From the NCBI GenBank assembly GCA_951799445.1, contig OX637288.1, positions 28,685,288-28,749,287 of the forward strand: a stretch of DNA of 64,000 bases, read 5' to 3'. Positions 1-12,066 of this stretch are shown here, piece by piece; within the stretch, counting starts at the first letter, position 1; each line of letters begins with the position of its first letter. The DNA is from Pseudisothecium myosuroides. Its lineage: Eukaryota > Streptophyta > Bryopsida > Hypnales > Lembophyllaceae. Position numbers and translations under genes: made by a program. The notes below the pieces were generated by a model, which had not been told where the DNA came from, searched no databases, and saw only the letters and a program-made list of their open reading frames with translations.

Positions 1-1196
1 CTTTGAAATTCAATACCTTTTACATTATAGTGTGAGAGGTTGCGTTCTTGGTACAAATAGAAAGCTCTATGCACCAACTATGCATAAAGGAGTGCAAAAA
101 CTTTGTTTTGTGGCGTTTGGACATGCAATGTAAAAGTTATTGTTTTTCCAAAATAAAAGATAATTTAATTCAATTTTTTGATTAGAAAAATGCATAACTT
201 TCACACAGTAGGTCCAAACAGCACGAAATTGGCATAAATAGAAAGTTTTATGCATGAAGGAGGGGAAAGGCTTTGTTTTGTGGCATTTGGACATGTGATG
301 TGAAAGTTATGTTTTTTCCAAAATAATTAATTTAATTCAATTTTATGATTCATAAAAACTTTGAAATTCAATAACTTCCGCACTGTAGGTTTAAACTCCA
401 CAAAACAAAGTCCATGCACCCCTCCTTGCCAAGAGCTTTCAAACGGTACTAAAAACACTACTAGACACCTTACAATTCCTTAGATCTTAGCTTTTCAAAC
501 AAAACAAACAACCTAACTTAAGGTATAGACTAGTGTGCCTTGTGCTATTGGCACAACCAAAAAAAGTAAAAATAATGTTTTAATTTTTAATATATTAAAA
601 TTTTTGAAATTCAATACCTTTCGTACCGTTGTGTGAGAGGTTGCGTTCTTGGTACATATAAAAATTCTTGGTATATAGAAAGCTCTATTACACAAAGGAG
701 TGCAAGGGATTTGTTTCATGGCGTTTGGGCACGCAACGAGAAATTTATGTTTTTTCCAAAATAAAAGATAATTTAATTCAATTTCTTGATTCATAAAAAC
801 TTTGAAATTCAATAACTTTTACACTGTATGTCCAAACGTCACGAAACAAAGTCTGTGCATCCTTCCTTTCTAAGAGCTTTCCAACGGTATCAAGAGCGTT
901 GTCAACACCCCACAATTTGTAACATCTCAACGTATCAAACAAACAAAACGAAACAAACAACCTAATTTAAAGTATAGACTAGCTAGTGTGCCTTTGTGTT
1001 GCTGCCACAATCAAAAGAAAAGAAAAATAATATATTTAATTTTTTAATTCAAAAATAGCTTTTTTATATACAAAGGAGTGCAAAGGGCTTTGATGCGGTG
1101 GAAGAGGTTGCGTTCTTGATGTGAATAAAAAGCTCTATACATAAAGGAGTACTAAGAGCCTTACAGTGGCATGTGGACACGCTATGTGAAAGTTAC
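1..1196. repeat. R1 array of inverted short modules (left part)
   Basis: Non-coding repeat. A core of about 90 bp (start AACTTTCACACCGTAGGTCC, then a CAAAACAAAG stretch and CCTCCTTGCC) recurs many times in both orientations, separated by AT-rich spacers and a linker containing AACTTAAGGTATAGACTAG. The linker recurs at about 513 and 963, so the longer period is about 450 bp. The same family continues at 1829-3167 and 5239-6625, and again at 61400-63075. Short open frames here are translations of the repeat in various frames and carry no domain. Confidence 0.75.
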
Positions 1197-1199
1197 AAG

Positions 1200-1825
1200 C
1201 ACTATAAGAAACCCCCATTTTAGGTGACGAGCCCTAATTTTTATGACAGATTTTAAGTGATGTCAATGTTGACGATCCAAAATTTTTATGTCAACAAAAA
1301 TGTCCAATATAACATCAATGTTGACATAAAAACATTGGATTGTCAATATTGATGTTACGTTGTACATTTTTGTTGACATAAAAAATTTGGATTGTCAACA
1401 TTGATATCACCTAAAATCCATCATAAAAAATTAAGGCTCCATCACAAAGTTTAGACCCTATGATTTGGCAACAATTATCGTGCGGTTATCGTTGTTTCAT
1501 GGGTTCGTACCATAATCGCAGACTTAGTGTATTTTTACGCACTGAATCAATGCAAAAACAATGAATATCAATAGCGTATGGTTTATGTACTTTAACTATA
1601 CAATTGTTGTGTCAAAACTGCACAGCAATCATATAGTTAAAGTACATAAACTGTACGCTATTGATATTCATTGTTTTCGCACTGATTCAGTGCGTAAAAA
1701 TACACTGAGTCAGTGCGATTATGGTACGAATCCATGAAACAACGATAACCGCACGATAATTGTTGCCAAATCGTAGGGTCTAAACTTTGTAATGTCGTCA
1801 CCTAAAACGGTTTTTTTTTATAGTG
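1200..1825. mobile_element. CACTA-type MITE with 3-bp target duplication
   Basis: The left end reads CACTATAAGAAACC followed by ATTTTAGGTGACG. The right end is its inverse (CGTCACCTAAAAC, a T run, then TATAGTG). The element is flanked by AAG at 1197-1199 and 1826-1828, the 3-bp duplication expected of CACTA (En/Spm) transposons. The inside is two consecutive hairpins, about 1220-1440 and 1445-1800, with no open reading frame, so it is non-autonomous. It sits inside R1. The second hairpin resembles the foldback at 48941-49218. Confidence 0.85.
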
Positions 1826-1828
1826 AAG

Positions 1829-3167
1829 GTTTTTAAAAAAAAAAGGTAATTTAATTCAATTTTCAAATTCATATAAAACTTTAAAATTCTATAACATTTA
1901 TACTAAAGGTCCAAACGCCACAAAACAAACTCTGTGCACCCTTTTTTGCTAAGAGCTTTTGAACGGTACCAATAGTGCCGCCAAACACCTCATGGTTTGT
2001 TACATTGCAATGTATCAAAGAGAAAAAATATGGTATCTAAATATGGTAAAAGAAGCTAATTGTATAGAGATTAGTGTGACTTGTACCATTGCCACGGCCA
2101 AAATAAAAGTAAAAATCTATACCTTAAATTAAGTTGTTTGTTTTGTTTTGTTTGATCATACGTTGAGATCTAAGAAACCGTAAGGCGTCCGGCGGCGTTT
2201 TGGTACCGCTCAAAAGCTCTTGGCAAGAAGGGATGCACAAACTTTGTTTCGTGGCGTTTGGACTTATGGTGTGAAAATTATTGAATTTCAAAGTTTTATG
2301 AATTCGGAAATTAAGTTAAATTATCTTTTATTTTAGAAAATTTGTAATTTTCACATCAAACTGGTACAAAACCGTTTGGAAATGTGCCCAAACAGTTTTC
2401 AAACAATAAGAATCACCGCAAAATAAAGTCTTTGCATTCCTTTGTACATGAAGCTTTCTATTTGTATGAACACTAAATCTCTCACACTGCCATTTGTGAG
2501 AAGTACAATAGTTGTAAGAATTAGGATTTTTTTTATTAAATAATAAAATTAAAGAAATAGAATATTATTTTTTACTCCTATTTTGGTTGAATTTTAAGAA
2601 TTGAATGTTAAGAATTTTTATACATAAATTTTTTTTGTGCAAAAAACTCAAACGCAACCTCTCCCACCGAATCAAAGCCCTTTGCACTCCTTTGTGTATA
2701 AAAAATTAAAATTTTCTTTTGCTTTTATCTTGATTGTGGCAATGGCACAAGGAAACACTAATTTCTAATTTTTTAATTCATTAAAACTTTGAAATTCAAT
2801 AACTTTCACACAATAGTTTGAAAGGATGCATTCTTGGTACAAATAGAAAGCTTTATACACATAGGAGTGCAAGGACTTTGTTTTGTGGCATTTGGACATA
2901 TGATGTAAAAGCTATGGTTTTTCCAATATAAAAGATAATTTAATTTAATTTCTTAATTAAAAAATCTTTAACTTTTACATTGTAGGTCCAAACGTTATAA
3001 AACTAGCATGAATAGAAAGCTCTATGCACCAAAGAGTGCAAGGGCTTTGTTTTGTGGTTTTTTGACATGTAATGTAAAAGTTATGGTTTATCCAAAATAA
3101 AAGATAATTTAATTCAATTTTTTTATTCATAAAAACTTTGAAACTCAATAACTTCCACATTGTAGGT
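1829..3167. repeat. R1 array (middle part)
   Basis: Continuation of the R1 repeat on the far side of the CACTA element. Orientation of the modules flips near 2105, where a forward arm ending in the GCCACGGCC linker meets a reverse arm starting TATACCTTAAATTAAG, so this stretch is itself an imperfect foldback. No gene is seen. Confidence 0.7.
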
Positions 3168-3171
3168 TTAA

Positions 3172-5234
3172 CCCCTCACCGCCCAAGGCCGTTTTGGGTT
3201 CAAAAACATCACTACTTTTGAAGTGATATAGATCTAAATGTCACTAAGCTATAGAGATCTTAACCGTACAATTTTGTAGTGTACATATTGTAAATGATGT
3301 GTATCAAATTTGAAGTCATTTGACCGGATAGATTGCGAGATTATAATGTTTTAGTGTTGAAAAGGGATGCTGAAATTTTCCTAAAAACACATTTAGAGGC
3401 GAAATTTGATTTCTAAACCTAATCAAATGAAAAAACTTTAAACTATAAAGTGATTCAAAACCAGCATACAAACACATTGATGAAAAAAAATATCATTCAA
3501 TTGACTCAATGTGCTTGCAAAATAGCTTGCAAATGTCAAAAAATAGGCAAGAAAAGTTGCAGAAAACACAGACAAGGCTGAACCTCCTTCTACTAAAATG
3601 CTTCTCAGTCATTCATAACTTCTTGTATTGATATGAAATTTTAGACACACAAACTAGACTAGTATGCGCAACTTCTGCAAATTTTTTTATTGGAAACGGA
3701 CACTGTATGAAGGGTGAATGCAAGAAACACCTGTACTATTTGTTGCGTTCCGTCACACCTTAGTTTTTTATTTTTGTTTTGACTATAACTTTTGTGTTTT
3801 AGGTCCAAATGACTCAAAATTTATAGGGAAGCTACTTATAACTATTATATATTATGCATGATTTTTGAGGATTTTTAAAAAATAATTTACTATTTTTAAA
3901 CAACCCCAAAAATTTCTCACAATGGCTGATTTAGGGGGGTTTAGCACCATTTAAGCGCAAAAAAACGAATGTTGAGCTGAAATTTGGAGAGGATGGTCTC
4001 TAAGTAGATTAATAGCTACTGTCCAAAGGAATTTTAAAAATACTTATTTTTATGTGGTGTAGAGGTCTACAAAGAGAGCTTCTTTCTACATTTTTTTTCA
4101 AAGATATAAAACAATATTTTGGTGATTTTTTTGGTCAAATCTCATCACCAAAAAGTCTTCTCAAATAATCAATTTTTATATATTTTTAAAAAAAAAAACC
4201 TATTTTTTACAAATTAAAATGTTAGAAGTGGTATTTTCTTCACCGAACTTTTGGACATAGAATTCACATAGAATTCCGGTGAAGAAAATACCACTTCTAA
4301 CATTTTAATTTGTAAAAAATAGGATTTTTTTTTTAAATATATAAAAATTGAATATTTGAGAAGACTTTTTGGTGATGAGATTTGACCAAAAAAATCACCA
4401 AAATACTGTTTTATATCTTTGAAAAAAAATGTAGAAAGAAGCTCTCTTTGTGGACCTCTACACCACATAAAAATAAGTATTTTTAAAATTCCTTTGGACA
4501 GTAGCCATTAGTTTACTAAGAGACCATCCTCTCCAAATTTCAGCTCAAAATTCGTTTTTCTGGATTCAAATTAGTGCTAAAACCCCCTAAATCAGCCATT
4601 GTGAGAAATTTTGGGGGTTGTTTAAAAATAGTAAATTATTTTTTTAAAATCCTCAAAAATTAGGTATAATATATAATAGTTATGAGTAGCTTCCATGTAA
4701 ATTTCGAGTCATTTGGACCTAAAATACAAAAGTTATGGCCAAAACAAAACAAAAATACTAAGGTGTGACATATCGCATTAAGTGTTTCTTGCAATCACCC
4801 TGAAGCAAATACAAGCCGCCAAAGTTCATTGTAGTCCAAGAATGCCGGGATTTTGAATTTTGAATTGCTCTCAAACATTCAAAACAACTTGGATTGACGT
4901 GAAAATTTTACCACAATAACTAGACTTCAAGGGGAATATAACACAACAAATTTTATTGAAATCGAACAACGGATGAAGGAGATACAAGCCCCCAAAGTTG
5001 CAGCCATGAATTGCACTTTGGTGAATCAAATTGAACCTGTGAACTTCGATTGGCTTCCAGAAAATCATTACCTCTTGAATTGATCTGAAAATTTTACCAC
5101 ACAAACTAGAAGAGAAGGCGCAAATTTCTCAACAAGTTTTATTGAATTTGGACATCGGATGCAAAAGTTACAATACTTTGAATTGGACTTGAAACTGTGT
5201 GAGGACACTTTTGGGCCCCTTGGGCGGTGAGGGG
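3172..5234. mobile_element. 2.06-kb foldback transposon flanked by TTAA
   Basis: The ends are CCCCTCACCGCCCAAGG and its inverse CCTTGGGCGGTGAGGGG, flanked on both sides by TTAA (3168-3171 and 5235-5238). Almost the whole element is one inverted repeat with arms near 1 kb meeting around 4244-4272. For example, the segment before 4240 returns inverted from about 4275, including the GAAGTGGTATTTTCTTCACC block. It is inserted in an R1 module; the equivalent R1 position at 391-394 carries a single TTAA. No transposase frame is present. Confidence 0.85.
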
Positions 5235-5238
5235 TTAA

Positions 5239-6625
5239 ACGCTACAAAACAAAGTCCTTGCATCCCTTCTTGCAAAAAGCTTCCCAACAGTACCAAGATC
5301 ACTGTCGCATGCCTCAGTTTGTTAGATCTCAACGTATCAAACAACAACAAAACACTTAATTGAAGGTATAGACTAGTGTACCTTGTGTTGTTGCCACAAT
5401 TAAAATAGAAGTACAAATAATTTTCTAATTTGTTAATTTATTAAAACTTTGAAATTCAATAACTTTCACACTAAAGTATAAGAGGTTGCGTTTTTTATAC
5501 AAATAAAAAGCTTTATGCACAAAAGAGTGCAAGGGCTTTATTTTGTATCGTTTGGACAAGTGATGTGAAAGTTATATTCTTTCCAAAATATTAGATAATT
5601 TTTTTTCAATTTTTTAATTAAAAAAATCCAAAACTTTCACACCATAGGTCTAAACGCCAAAAATTGGCACAATTAGAAAGCTCTACGTACAAAGGCTTTA
5701 TTTTGTGGCATTTGTAGTTACAGCCTAAAAGCTATGGTTTTTCCAAAATGATAGATAATTTATTTCATTATTCAAGTTCATAGAATTTTTCTTAAATTCA
5801 ATAATTTTCACACCGTAGGTCTAGCTGACGGCACAAAACAAAGTTCGTGCACCCCTCCTTGCCAAGAGCTTTTGAGCAGTACCAAGAATGCCACTGGACG
5901 CCTCATGGTTTGTTAGATCTTAGCGTATCAAACAAAACAAAACAAACAAACAACCTAACTTAAAGTATAGACTAGTGTGCAGCCTTTGCTATATACTAAC
6001 ATAATAATAAAAATAATTTTTTAATTTTTTAATTCATTAAATGAAAATTTTGAAATTCAATAACTTTTATACAATTCAGGAGATCTCAACGTCTAGTGTG
6101 CCTTGTGTCGTTGCCACAACCAAAACAAAAGTAAAAGTCATTTTTCAAACCAAAAATAACTCAAAAATCCATAACTTTTCCACCGTAGCTCTAAATACCA
6201 CAAAACAAAGCCCGTGCACCCCTCCTTGCCAAGGGCTTTCCGACGGTACTAAAAACGTGACAAATTGACATACAGTTCAAAAGATACATAATTTAGTAAT
6301 TTTCAAGATCCAAAAATAATTCAAAAATCAATAACTTTTCCACTGTAAGTCGGAACACCACGAAACCAAGCCCATGCACCCCTCCTCGCCCAAGAGCTTT
6401 GTGACAGTACCAAGAATGCAACCAAAATCAAAGTATAAATAATTTCCTAATTTTTTGATCCATAAATACTTCATAATTCAATAACTTCCGCATCGTAACT
6501 CCAAACGCAACAAAACCTAGCCCGTGCATTCCTCCATGCCGAGGCCTTTCCAACAATACTAAGCACGCCACTAGGGGAGATCCCAATGTGAAAAACAAAA
6601 CAAACAAACAACCAAAGTTAACTTA
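5239..6625. repeat. R1 array (right part)
   Basis: R1 modules resume immediately after the foldback element, in frame with the module it interrupted, and end near the AACTTAATTAAGGTATGG linker. No gene is seen. Confidence 0.7.
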
Positions 6626-6629
6626 ATTA

Positions 6630-7046
6630 AGGTATGGATTGTAGGATGGATAAAAAATGTTTTTTCACCTAATTTGTTTTGGAAGTTGTTGATAGAGTAC
6701 ATTTTCAATGAATAGGTATAACAAATTCCCTCATTATGGAATTATTGACTATTCTAAAGAAGAAGATGCTTAATACATTTATCACCCTTTTAGTGTATTT
6801 TGTCCATTTCTTACTATATACTCTTGATGTTAATCTTAGCCATACAAATGATATTTTAAGAATTTAAGTACAACTGATGAGATGAAGAATATCAAATTTA
6901 GTTTCTACTCTAACTTGGAAATTTTAAAAAATTCATAAATTTTAATATTTTATAACAATAATGAATTTTGGGCCTTTAACCATGGTTTGTTGATTGTCAA
7001 ATTTTTGAGTGACATAGTAACTTTGATTTATAGAATGATGTTATAT

Positions 7047-7110
<64 letters not shown>

Positions 7111-7710
7111 TGAAAATTTCAGATTTTTTGAGTATATTATGTATTTGATTTTAGTTTTCTTCATTTTGTAAGAAGAAATTCATAATAGTTTCAAATTTTT
7201 CCCAAAAAATTTGAAAAATTCATGACTTGTAGAAGACATAAGACTTCATTTTTGAAAAATAAATTCAAAAGTTTTCATTCATATCTAGTTGCAAAATGGA
7301 AGAAAACAAAGAAATGGACAATGAAGCTTAAAACTTAGTGGTCATAGACCTGTCCTTTAAGGATTAATCTATTTTTGTCTTCAAAAAGGACAACCAAGCG
7401 CTTACAAACTAGCCTAGCACCTTAATTTATTTGCTATTTTAAATGCATCAAGTTTTTAATATTTGATTGTAATTTGTAGAAACAAGGTTGAACACATGTC
7501 CCGCACATGTAGAATGACGTTTTAGGTTAACATCTAATTTTTTTATAAGATTGAAGTTGTTCTATAAGTGCTTATACTCTTAAAAAAATAATGCTATTTA
7601 GATCATAACTAATACATTATATATCATTTATAGTTAACTATATTATATAAATATGACTAATTTCTTCCAATTTTGAAAGATGAAGCTGATTTTTCAATAT
7701 TGCATATCAA
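6630..7710. repeat. Dispersed repeat family B, copy 1, with (AT)n tract
   Basis: AT-rich non-coding repeat sharing long blocks with 19078-19440, 36979-37680 and 54130-54560 (landmarks CATTATGG, AAGAAGAAGATGCTTA, ACCATGGTTTGTTGATTG). It contains an uninterrupted AT dinucleotide tract at about 7053-7108. The copy looks truncated at its left end where it abuts R1. No coding capacity. Confidence 0.6.
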
Positions 7711-8165
7711 TGTGCTAAAAACTTTTGACTAAATGTGACAATAATTTCAATAAAAGTGCATTGGATTTGTTAGTGACATCCAAGATATGTTGCAAGATTG
7801 AGTATTGAGGTGGTCAAATTCTCCCATGTAACTTTAATGATAATTCTGAGCTTATTATTCTAAAGTTATAATGATTTTCCTAAGGCATTTGTAGGTCATA
7901 GCACTTTGGTTCCTAAAACAATTTTATTGCATATTTTTGACAAAAAATTAATTTTTAAGCCATTAAAAGAAATCTAGAATGAAACTATTACAAATTTTCA
8001 AGGATTAATTACATATAATAAACAATTTGAGGTTCTAATTTTCTTAAATAATATGTCTTTAAGGTTAAGAGATTTGAAGCTTCTTGTTTGATGTACTTAG
8101 ACTAAACCGTGGTAAAGTATTGATGATGAATAAATTATTTTATATATATTTTTATTTGCTTTTAT
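7711..8165. other. AT-rich gene-free stretch
   Basis: No open frame of note, RNA gene or recognisable element end is visible. Confidence 0.5.
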
Positions 8166-8169
8166 ATAA

Positions 8170-10180
8170 CCCCTAAAGTTCCAAGGCCATTTTTTTTTGT
8201 CAATAACCACTCAAAATGCCATTTCCAATGCAAAAAAATAAAATTAAACATTTGTTTCCTTTGCATATGTAATCATATGAGTGAGCAATAGACTAGTATG
8301 AAAATGTTTGGAAGATACCTCAAAAACTTTGACTCCATAAATTAAACTTTGACTAGTATGTAGTATTATATAAGCGTTTAAAGTGAAGAAAATAAGTTTT
8401 TCTCCATCTAGTTTGCCTAAATTACCTTAGTGTGACATGGGTTTCGTCTTTGCAATGACGAAATAATTATTTTTTTTAGCCAAAGTGTTTCGTTCACACT
8501 AATATGATTAATGATGATTTCGTTTTTGTAGTCTTATAATTATTTCTCTATTCGTCATTTCTTCATTATGATTGAAAGGTCTTGTCCTTTGAAGAGAAAG
8601 ATGCATGCACAAGTGGGCTTTGAAACTGTCCAAGATATTGTAGTGGTTCATTTATTTATTAGCGGCATTGTTGACAATTCAAGGTGTTGAATATGTATAG
8701 AATGTATAGTGAAATATCCAATGTATATGGACTTTTGACATTTTGAGCATGTTGGCCACAAATTCAAAACCCTTTCAATACTAACTCTTAATTAGTAAAG
8801 TTTTTGACGAAGCTCTTACTTATTTTCCACAAATTTCGTTATTTGTCTCTTAACATTTTATAAAAATTCGTTTTTGACATTAATGAATTAATAAAAAACG
8901 AAACCCATGTCACGCTACGGTATAAGGCTTTGAAAATTTTATACTACAGATTTTGATTAAAAAAAAATTTATGTTGAAGAATTGAGTTGAGAGTTTGAAA
9001 AAAAAGTTGAAAACCTCCCTCTTAATATTTATTCTATAAAAATCAAGTTATGTCAAAGTAGGTACAAGATAGAAGGAAAAACTAAATTGCTAATTGCTCC
9101 AAGATGGAATTGAAACACAGTAATTGTGATGGTGAGATTGTTTTAGAAAGCAAACTAAACCATGTGATATTTTTTTTTAAATTATAAAAATTGAGTTAAA
9201 AATTGAACGCCATATATTATTTTCTCAAGAATTTGCTAAGATTGCCCATAAAACAAGATGCTCTATAACATCACTTTGAATTACTGGTTATTTGTTACAG
9301 GAGGTGTGCCAAAGCTTTCTTTTGCAATAGATTTTGAAGCATGGCTTGCATGAATTTGAAATTTTTATTGGAGATTTTTTTATCTTGAATGCAATCATAT
9401 TTTTTAGAAATTAGAAAAAAATCAACTGATATTTAAAAATCAATTAAAATAATATGTCAAGTTTTGAATTTTAGGGGTTTTGAGTACTATGGAGTCCTCA
9501 AATTTAATGATTTAGAGCTAAAGTTTCTATGGTAAATTTCCATAATAGGAAGTCATATTTCTACCAAGGGAAGCTTAAAAATAATTATATTTTATGGCTT
9601 CTACATTCATGCAAATAGGGCTCCCTTGTGCATGCAGTTCTAAACATTGAAGATGGTTTCAAGATCATTCTTTTGGTAAAATGTCTTTACCAAGAAATCT
9701 TTCCAAACGACCATTTTTAGATTCTTCAAAAACTCTTTTTCCTACTTTTTACAAATAAAAACATCAAAGTATGTATTTTTTGGCAATTCTACACTTTTTT
9801 AGTTCTCCTACTTAGAGAATTTTTTGTGCTTTTCCTTCATAGGGTACTTTCTTTTTACAAGTGTATACATTGATTATATTTTTAATATTATTAAGAATAT
9901 ATTTTTCTAATTTTGTGGTATTCCCTCCAAAGGCTGAAAACGGCCAAAGTAGAACAAAAACGGACATTGTTTCTTGCAACGACCTTATTTATTATTAATT
10001 CTATTTTTTTTGTTATTTCCCACCCTTTCCTGATTTTGGTTTGGATGACATAACTTTTACTCTTGACCATTGATTGATATAAAAATTATATTTTCCAAAA
10101 AAATCATTTTTCCTATCTTTGAAAAAATCCAAAACATCATGCCAAAAATTGAGATTAGAGGAACCTGCTTCATGGGAATT
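8170..10180 (-). mobile_element. Degraded TTAA-family element with nested insertions
   Basis: The left end CCCCTAAAGTTCCAAGGCC follows ATAA (a decayed TTAA). Interior landmarks match the intact element at 31536-32398 in the same order: TGGAATTGAAACACA near 9104, GATTGCCCATAAAAC near 9240, a CATAACTTTT block near 10050, and GGAACCTGC near 10162. The outer terminus on the right is missing. Two segments are extra: the TA-flanked element at 8425-8920 and an uncharacterised stretch at about 9290-9980. Confidence 0.55.
8425..8920. mobile_element. TA-flanked inverted-repeat element (496 bp)
   Basis: The left end CCTTAGTGTGACATGGG pairs with the right end CCCATGTCACGCTACGG, and homology runs on into GTTTCGT. 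Both sides are flanked by TA. There is no coding capacity. A TA target suggests a Tc1/mariner-like MITE, but the terminal sequence is not one I can assign. It sits inside the degraded TTAA-family element. Confidence 0.6.
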
Positions 10181-10684
10181 ATATCACTTGTATTGCTAAT
10201 AAAAGGTGTTGTAAACTAGATGTGCATACACATACACATGCCTAAAGGCACATTAACAATGTAATAATAGGGCATGTCTACTAACCATCCAATAATTAGC
10301 ATGTGAATTTCTCTAGCATGCTTCTATTTTGATTTAAATAGGCTTAGTCTTGCCAAACATGTCAAGCAATAAGAGACACCTTTAACTAAATACTTTGGAA
10401 ATATATCATCAAATACAAACCATCGAGACTTGATCTCTAAGCTCTCAAACACTTCATCAACACAAAAAACAAACCTTGAAGAGAATGTAGAAGGCTAAGG
10501 TATGGCCAAGGGTATATAGGAACCACTTAAAACCAACCTTCGAAAGCCTTATTCACTCTTCAATTGCAAACACTAGTCTAGCCACCTTCCAATAAGGTTA
10601 AAATTAGCCCCTACTAGGCACTAGATGGAATGAACATGTTTTTCACCTACGGTAGTGTATATACATTTAGTCTCCAAAAGACCT
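10181..10684. other. Gene-free stretch
   Basis: Moderately AT-rich DNA with no convincing frame, element end or RNA gene. Confidence 0.5.
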
Positions 10685-10688
10685 TTAA

Positions 10689-10895
10689 CCCCTTAATGCT
10701 CCAATGCCCAAATTCTAAATGATGAATAAATTGTTTGAAGGTCAAGTTTTGTCCAAATGCCTTCACAATCATCCAAAATAATATTTGATTCTTCAAAAAA
10801 AAATCTTCTATGACCGATTTGATGAAATTGAGGTAAATATAATATATTTGTGCAAATATATATGCCAAATTATGCATAATTTGGCCATTAAAGGA
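10689..10895. mobile_element. Possible short TTAA-flanked MITE (207 bp)
   Basis: TTAA at 10685-10688 is followed by CCCCTTAATGCTCC. The far side ends GGCCATTAAAGGA before TTAA at 10896-10899. The ends are imperfect inverted repeats of the window's TTAA family, with subterminal AATGCCCAAATT and AATTTGGCCATT. The match is weak, so this may be a decayed deletion derivative. Confidence 0.35.
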
Positions 10896-11052
10896 TTAAG
10901 GCCTTAAACCCTAAGTGCTCATTCAACCATTTATTATGTGGATGATAAATGTTGTAAAAAATGCACTTCATCTAATTAGTATACATTGAGGAAGCTTCAA
11001 AAACAATCATGTAATACATCAATGGAAAGAGAAAAGAATGCTTGTTATAAAT

Positions 11053-11057
<5 letters not shown>

Positions 11058-11120
<63 letters not shown>
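11058..11120. repeat. (TA)n microsatellite
   Basis: Uninterrupted TA dinucleotide tract of roughly 62 bp. The Ile-Tyr repeat frame read across it is not a gene. Confidence 0.95.
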
Positions 11121-11125
<5 letters not shown>

Positions 11126-11224
11126 GGAGGAATTTCAATTATTTATTGTAGATTTTCAAAAACAATCTTACTACCTTTAGTCAAACGCTCATCTAAAATT
11201 GAAATGCTAAGGTGCTAAGGGTCA

Positions 11225-11400
11225 ATCACAAGGAGACCGGGGGGTATCGACCCCCCAGTCTCTTTGTGAATAAGGTAGATGCACCCATTCTTGTCCTTGT
11301 ACCCCATTCTATCATCATGTACCACTGGTGCATATTTTCTTTCTAGAATGTATTCTATTGCTACATGATGACGGAATGGGGTACAAGGACATGGAAATGG
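11225..11400. repeat. Compact inverted repeats
   Basis: Two nested palindromes. A GC-rich one is centred on GGGGGGTATCGACCCCCC near 11240-11257. A larger one has arms near 11284-11321 and 11361-11400 sharing GGGGTACAAGGAC and its inverse. Open frames on both strands run through the arms because of the symmetry; no domain is recognisable. Confidence 0.65.
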
Positions 11401-12062
11401 GTTCATGGTTTTTCTATTCAAGATTTTTTGCAAAGCCATCCATTGCAATTCTTGATTGTTTAGTATTGAAGGCTTATGTAGATCATGTTTCACATGGAAT
11501 CTTAAGAGGAAAATTACATTGGAAATTCATTTAAAAAAATTTAGACTAGATTTTGAAAATCTGTAAATAAATTATAATTATGCAAGTTATATCCTATAGC
11601 CTCATAATTTTTCCATGACCTCATTTTTAGAATTGACATGTAAAAAGTGGATTGAAAGACTTCCAGTCACTTTCACATTTTGAACACCATGTTGATCAAA
11701 TATTATAATCTTTTAAAATGTAAATGATATTCATTTTTGTATTTTCTTTTCCTATGTGATCCATAACATGTCTAATTTGAATTCATATATTTATAATTTT
11801 TAAAGCACTGATAAAACAAATCAAATGTAGTTTTTTTGTTTTATTTTGAGCAAAGTCTAAGAAGCTCAAAAAAGGTCATAGACATTGAGGGGTTGTAAAA
11901 TTGTTGCCTACTTCTTAATGTTTTTATTACTATAAAAAAAAAGATAGTACTGTGGGATGGAAGAAGTAATTGATAGTACAAAATAAAATTTAATACATGT
12001 TCTATATAATAATTAAAATAACACAATACTAATAAAATGAATCTGAGTACAGCAAAATCCCA
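11401..12062. other. Gene-free stretch
   Basis: AT-rich DNA with no recognisable gene or element boundary. Confidence 0.5.
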
Positions 12063-12066
12063 TCAA

